Shown here: positions 21,142 through 24,290 of the stretch, one piece after another
Layout: each line of letters opens with the position of its first letter
How positions within the stretch are numbered: position 1 is the stretch's first letter
Origin: a virus
IMG/VR virus record: IMGVR_UViG_3300011253_000289
Span: 1 to 24,290 of that record
Direction: 5' to 3' (one strand)
Length of the DNA stretch: 24,290 nt
Translations under genes and position numbers: made by a program
Notes under the pieces: model-generated
What the model saw: the letters and a program-made list of their open reading frames with translations, nothing else
The model's database searches: none
What the model was told of the DNA's origin: nothing

Positions 21142-21401
21142 TAAGAATTTACTGCCTCATATAGCGTCTCAACGTCATCGTTTTCTGCTTTGACTTCGTT
21201 AAGATTTTGCTTATGAAAAATAGTTGCCATCTTACGAATGTATTTCTTTGGCACCTGAGTGTCATCCTCAACATCCTGTAGAATGTTTTTGATTAGATCA
21301 CGTTCAGCACCCATACGTGTCATGGAGTTAGAAATTTCTTCGAGCGCATTACGAATACGCTTCTTTGACTCATCATCACTAGGAATCACCACATTACTCA
21401 T
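21141..21401 (-). CDS. dsbA: DsbA-like dsDNA-binding late transcription factor
   Basis: 86 aa from ATG at 21399-21401, with AAGGT 8 nt upstream and an 8-bp overlap with the preceding gene; a Met two codons earlier is too close to the ribosome site. KKRIRNALEEISNSMTRMGA, KKYIRKMATIFHKQNLNEVK and VETLYEAV match T4 DsbA, a small protein that binds dsDNA and stimulates late promoters. Its presence fits the TATAAATA sites found at three places here. Confidence 0.85.
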   Translation of the reverse strand: MSNVVIPSDDESKKRIRNALEEISNSMTRMGAERDLIKNILQDVEDDTQVPKKYIRKMATIFHKQNLNEVKAENDDVETLYEAVNS

Positions 21402-21558
21402 TTTCATCTACCTTTTCTGATTCTTGTAACACTCTTTCAAGTTCACTTCTGACTTGTCCCGCAACAGTAATGTTAGATCCAACGAACACGCCTGCCTTTG
21501 CGCTCATATCAATTATTGATATCATCGCCTTTACCATATCCTCGTTGAGATTAACCAT
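21394..21558 (-). CDS. 54-aa phage protein between gp45 and DsbA genes
   Basis: ATG at 21556-21558 overlaps the gp45 stop by 8 bp, with AGGGAG upstream; its TAA overlaps the dsbA start by 8 bp. The product begins MVNLNEDMVKAMISIIDMSA and continues KAGVFVGSNITVAGQVRSEL, then an acidic end. A short amphipathic helix plus a Gly-rich turn is visible. I recall this as a conserved small gene in marine T4-like phages; no function is known to me. Confidence 0.8.
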   Translation of the reverse strand: MVNLNEDMVKAMISIIDMSAKAGVFVGSNITVAGQVRSELERVLQESEKVDENE

Positions 21559-22213
21559 TGTACTTGCTCCCTGCTTCAGTTGCTACCCAATACTCAACAG
21601 AGTTACCTTTGAAGTGAGAGATACCCCTTTGAGAGATTGATACGTTGTAGTCTTGCTGAATGAACTTGAAGTTCTCAACTTTGAATACGAAGTCAAACTC
21701 AGCATCAGTTGTTAGATCTAGATCTTGAGAGAACTTATTAGATGTTGGATTTTTGCTGTCAGTAGCAACAAGTGTTATCTTTCCGCCACTTCCCTTCACC
21801 ATAATCTCTGGTAGTCCCAACTGATTTGCTGCATTAATAATCTTCTTGAGATCATCCCAAGCAAGATCAAACGAAACATCTACTGATGGGAGTTCGATTG
21901 CCTTTTCAGGTGGCGCAGTTACCATAGACGCATCAGTGTAGGTGTAACTCGAGGAGTTCTTACCTTCACTAATAGTCAGCGCATTGTCACCAAAATCATA
22001 CTCACCATCTTCAAACAAAGTAGCAAGACCCAACAGTTGATTTAACTCATACACTGCAAAGTCTTTAGGAAACGACTCAGCAACAGTAACTTGTGCCAGA
22101 ATGTTTTTCTGTTCAGATACTGTGCGCAGTGTGTTACCTGCTTTGACTGAGATCGAAGGATTGATGCTAGAAAAGTTCTTCAACACGTTGAAGGTTTGTT
22201 CACTGATTTTCAT
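21551..22213 (-). CDS. 45: Sliding clamp gp45
   Basis: 220 aa, close to the 228 aa of T4 gp45. MKISEQTFNVLKNFSSINPS, FAVYELNQLLGLATLFEDGE, DASMVTAPPEKAIELPSVDV, then FKVENFKFIQQDYNVSIS and EYWVATEAGS align with the two clamp domains. As a trimer it encircles DNA, holds gp43 and, in T4, also activates late transcription. The start overlaps the DUF3310 gene by 14 bp. Confidence 0.94.
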   Translation of the reverse strand: MKISEQTFNVLKNFSSINPSISVKAGNTLRTVSEQKNILAQVTVAESFPKDFAVYELNQLLGLATLFEDGEYDFGDNALTISEGKNSSSYTYTDASMVTAPPEKAIELPSVDVSFDLAWDDLKKIINAANQLGLPEIMVKGSGGKITLVATDSKNPTSNKFSQDLDLTTDAEFDFVFKVENFKFIQQDYNVSISQRGISHFKGNSVEYWVATEAGSKYNG

Positions 22214-22496
22214 TATCTATTACTCCATGTTGTGCGTCATGATTATACAACGCCATAATTCCATAATGTAAGATCTTCATTAGATCCTTTCTTGCTTCTT
22301 CTTTACTACCTTTGTTGCCATACCTTTGAGCATACTTCATAATATTGCCAATGGTAAATCCTGCTCCATGACCAGCATCAAAAATAAACTCCGATGCTTG
22401 GAATTTATTCTTGCTGTAGTGTTGATCATAGGTATTGTCGATGTAATTCATCAACTGTTGTACTAGTTCTGCTTCATTATATTTGTATTCACTCAC
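22200..22496 (-). CDS. DUF3310 protein (T7 gp1.7-like)
   Basis: 98 aa, ATGA overlap with the glycosyltransferase stop. QHYSKNKFQASEFIFDAGHG, GFTIGNIMKYAQRYGNKGSK and DLMKILHYGIMAL show the DUF3310 pattern, whose T7 member gp1.7 is a nucleotide kinase. It would fit nucleotide supply for replication next to gp45, but kinase activity in this subfamily is an extrapolation. Confidence 0.85.
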   Translation of the reverse strand: MSEYKYNEAELVQQLMNYIDNTYDQHYSKNKFQASEFIFDAGHGAGFTIGNIMKYAQRYGNKGSKEEARKDLMKILHYGIMALYNHDAQHGVIDNENQ

Positions 22497-23350
22497 TTGC
22501 GTTTTTCCTTTCCTATCTTATCAGGATCAGCAGTAGCAGTAGCACCAATCTGTGCTAGGTCTGCCAAAGAACCGCCAAAGGTATATGAACCAGTATGATC
22601 TAGTTGCATCCAAGGGCATAACCATGTATCAACACCACACTCACGCATCCACTGGCAAAACATATAGTCCTCTGAGAGATATCGTTTAGTCTTAGGATCG
22701 ATAAGTGCTTGGAAGTACATCATGATCTCACGCGAACCATCAAAGTGTTTTGTTCTTACGTGATCAGGGAGATACGAATAGTCAGGATATGCTTCATCAA
22801 ACTTAGTGAAGGCATCCTTAGTGATCATCATAAATCCAGTGCCACCCTCAAGCACCTTAACAGGGTCGCTGAGTTTTACTGTAGTCTGACCCTCAGCAGG
22901 ATTGAACACATAGTCACCAACAAACTTCTGTAGATTGTTTGGATCTTTATCAGCGAATCCACGATCAACTGCCTGCTTGATCTTCTCCCATGCGATAGTC
23001 TTCTTGGGATATGGACCACAAACAATCTTCTTACCATCAGGATCATTTTCATCCATTAGTGCAGCAAGACTGAGTACATCATCTGGATTGAATCCAATGT
23101 CACTATCAATGAACATTAGATGTGTGAAATCTGAACGAACGAATTCATCTGCGCAGTAATTTCTAGCACGAGTGATGAGCGATTCATTGAACAGATAGAA
23201 GAAACGTACATCGATGTCATATGCCTGACTCATCTTGGCGAGGTCAGCAGTTGACTTAGTATACATTCCGTGGCATTGCCCACCATACATTGGTGTAGCA
23301 ACAAAGATTTTCTTTTTGCGAAGTTCGCTCAGTTCAATCGTCAGTTCCAT
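22493..23350 (-). CDS. GT-A-type glycosyltransferase
   Basis: 285 aa, GGAG 7 nt before the ATG. IFVATPMYGGQCHGMYTKS at the N-terminus, SLITRARNYCADEFVRSDFT, then LMFIDSDIGFNPDDVL with the metal-binding DxD at 82-84, and GGTGFMMITKDAF, are typical of family 2-like/Anp1-like transferases common in marine T4-like phages. It would transfer a sugar from a nucleotide sugar to an unknown acceptor: DNA, virion protein or host surface. It has its own promoter, at 23382-23410. Confidence 0.88.
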   Translation of the reverse strand: MELTIELSELRKKKIFVATPMYGGQCHGMYTKSTADLAKMSQAYDIDVRFFYLFNESLITRARNYCADEFVRSDFTHLMFIDSDIGFNPDDVLSLAALMDENDPDGKKIVCGPYPKKTIAWEKIKQAVDRGFADKDPNNLQKFVGDYVFNPAEGQTTVKLSDPVKVLEGGTGFMMITKDAFTKFDEAYPDYSYLPDHVRTKHFDGSREIMMYFQALIDPKTKRYLSEDYMFCQWMRECGVDTWLCPWMQLDHTGSYTFGGSLADLAQIGATATADPDKIGKEKRK

Positions 23351-23381
23351 AATATCTCCATAATAATAAATTCATAATACA

Positions 23382-23410
23382 AGTATAAAGCAAACTTCCT
23401 ATTTAGTCAA
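23382..23410 (-). promoter_or_regulatory. Sigma70-like promoter for the glycosyltransferase-gp45-DsbA operon
   Basis: TTGACT (23405-23410), 17 bp, TATACT (23382-23387). The -35 box is read from the last codons (Leu-Asp-stop) of the cobS-like gene. Confidence 0.83.
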
Positions 23411-24290
23411 GTTTTTGTTCAGGTTCAGAAGAAACTTCTTCAGAAGATTCCTCTACTATAACACCAGCGTCAATCTTAGAATAAAGATCAGCGAAGGAAA
23501 CTTTAGTGTCATCGTCGAAACGATTGATACACATTTGAATCGCCTTCATACGATCACCGAAGATCGAGTATGCTTTAGCAATATGAACCAAACGACGAGT
23601 AGAAATAATTTCATCAACACCACCATCATAAAAAGTCTTGCGAATGATATCTGCCCAGTCAATAAGTTTCTCAACAAACTCAGCATCATTTACTTTTAGA
23701 TCAGCAAACATATTTCCAAGAATCTTTTTCTCGATCGCTGGTGTTGGATAAGATTGCTCAACAGTAATAGGGAAACGCTCAAGGAATGCTTCGTTCATTA
23801 CGTTAGTGCCGATGAAGCGACCATCGTCAGATCCCTTACCCTTAGTGTTAGCAGTGGCGACTACGGTGAAACCAGATGCGGGAGTAACGTACTCCCCAGT
23901 CTTCTTGATGAAATATCCGCCACCCTCAAGGATGGACTGAAGACACATAACCTTTGCTGGATTAGCAAGATCAATCTCATCACAAAGCAGAACTGCACCA
24001 AGTTCCATTGCTTTGATAACTGGTCCTTTGAAGAACTTGGTCTCACCGTTTACCAAACGGAAACCGCCAATGAGGTCATCCTCATCAGTCTCAACCGTGA
24101 AGTTCACGCGAATCACTTCACGTTTGGTCACCGCACACGCTTGTTCTACACTCAATGTTTTACCATTACCTGATAGACCAGTAATGTATAGAGGGTAGAA
24201 CATTTTAGATTTGACAACATCTTTTACAAGATTGAAGTTGCCAAAGGGAGTGAATAATGGATCAGTCGCAGGAATAAGATTTTCCTGAAA
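23403..24290 (-). CDS. cobS: CobS-like AAA+ ATPase (5' end outside window)
   Basis: 295 codons are open to the window edge; the frame continues upstream of the first internal Met (24203) with PATDPLFTPFGNFNLVKDVV, so the true start lies outside. Walker A is GLSGNGKT, Walker B LLCDEID, followed by VVATANTKGKGSDDGRFIGT (sensor 1) and NEAFLERFP. This is the MoxR/CobS-type family annotated as cobS in T4-like cyanophages, after the ATPase of the cobaltochelatase. Cobalt insertion itself is unproven in phages; a general MoxR-like chaperone role is equally possible. The C-terminus is acidic and Ser-rich. Confidence 0.9.
   Translation of the reverse strand, partial: FQENLIPATDPLFTPFGNFNLVKDVVKSKMFYPLYITGLSGNGKTLSVEQACAVTKREVIRVNFTVETDEDDLIGGFRLVNGETKFFKGPVIKAMELGAVLLCDEIDLANPAKVMCLQSILEGGGYFIKKTGEYVTPASGFTVVATANTKGKGSDDGRFIGTNVMNEAFLERFPITVEQSYPTPAIEKKILGNMFADLKVNDAEFVEKLIDWADIIRKTFYDGGVDEIISTRRLVHIAKAYSIFGDRMKAIQMCINRFDDDTKVSFADLYSKIDAGVIVEESSEEVSSEPEQKLD

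Noticed and set aside
1-24290. CRISPR arrays, insertion sequences, integrase or attachment sites, tRNA genes
   Set aside because: No regularly spaced repeats, transposase or integrase motifs, or tRNA cloverleaf were seen on either strand.

Overview
The window looks like part of the genome of a lytic T4-like (Tevenvirinae-type) marine myovirus. It carries recognisable homologues of the T4 replication and late-transcription core: gp41 helicase, UvsX, a split gp43 polymerase, gp44/gp62 clamp loader, gp45 clamp, RegA and DsbA. It also has accessory genes typical of marine T4-like phages: a CobS-like AAA+ ATPase, Hsp20, a MazG-like pyrophosphohydrolase, 2OG-Fe(II) oxygenases, DUF2061 and DUF3310. 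DNA is AT-rich. All 37 genes I call lie on the minus strand, so transcription runs from high to low coordinates. Genes are packed with TAATG, ATGA, 8-bp or 14-bp overlaps.

Layout in transcription order. 24290-19676: CobS-like ATPase (5' end outside), glycosyltransferase, DUF3310, gp45, a 54-aa protein, DsbA, an oxygenase-like protein, DUF2061, a nucleotidyltransferase and a 72-aa protein. 19645-17107: gp44, gp62, RegA, a MazG-like enzyme and a membrane protein with a histone-like Lys tail. 16991-15521: two very small genes, a 77-aa protein and a Dam-type methyltransferase. 15540-14728: a regulatory region, a 23-codon pqqA gene, hsp20 and a terminator. 14726-11724: DNA polymerase as two ORFs, then a 136-aa protein. 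11685-7846: UvsX, two tandem oxygenase paralogues, a 109-aa protein and gp41. 7669-6005: small genes including an ArdC-like domain, and an HExxH protein, closed by a terminator. 5895-1: a late module of long, mostly unassigned proteins, including one with ligase-like motifs and one with nuclease-like motifs.

Two promoter classes fit early/middle and late expression. Eight minus-strand sites have a TTGACT (once TTTACT) box, exactly 17 bp, and a TANAAT/TATACT box, usually hidden in the 3' end of the preceding gene. Three sites match the T4 late promoter TATAAATA exactly (3077-3084, 5888-5895, 15493-15500). One perfect TTGACT-N17-TATAAT lies on the opposite strand at 3018-3046, reading antisense into the late genes.

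The most striking item is at 15330-15401: a 23-codon gene with a good ribosome binding site whose product matches PqqA, the peptide precursor of the redox cofactor pyrroloquinoline quinone (PQQ), along its whole length, including the Glu and Tyr that become PQQ. It has its own early-type promoter and a late-type promoter, the latter centred in an 18-bp palindrome. No other pqq gene is visible here, so the phage would depend on host PqqB-E. This suggests a PQQ-making host and viral manipulation of cofactor supply.
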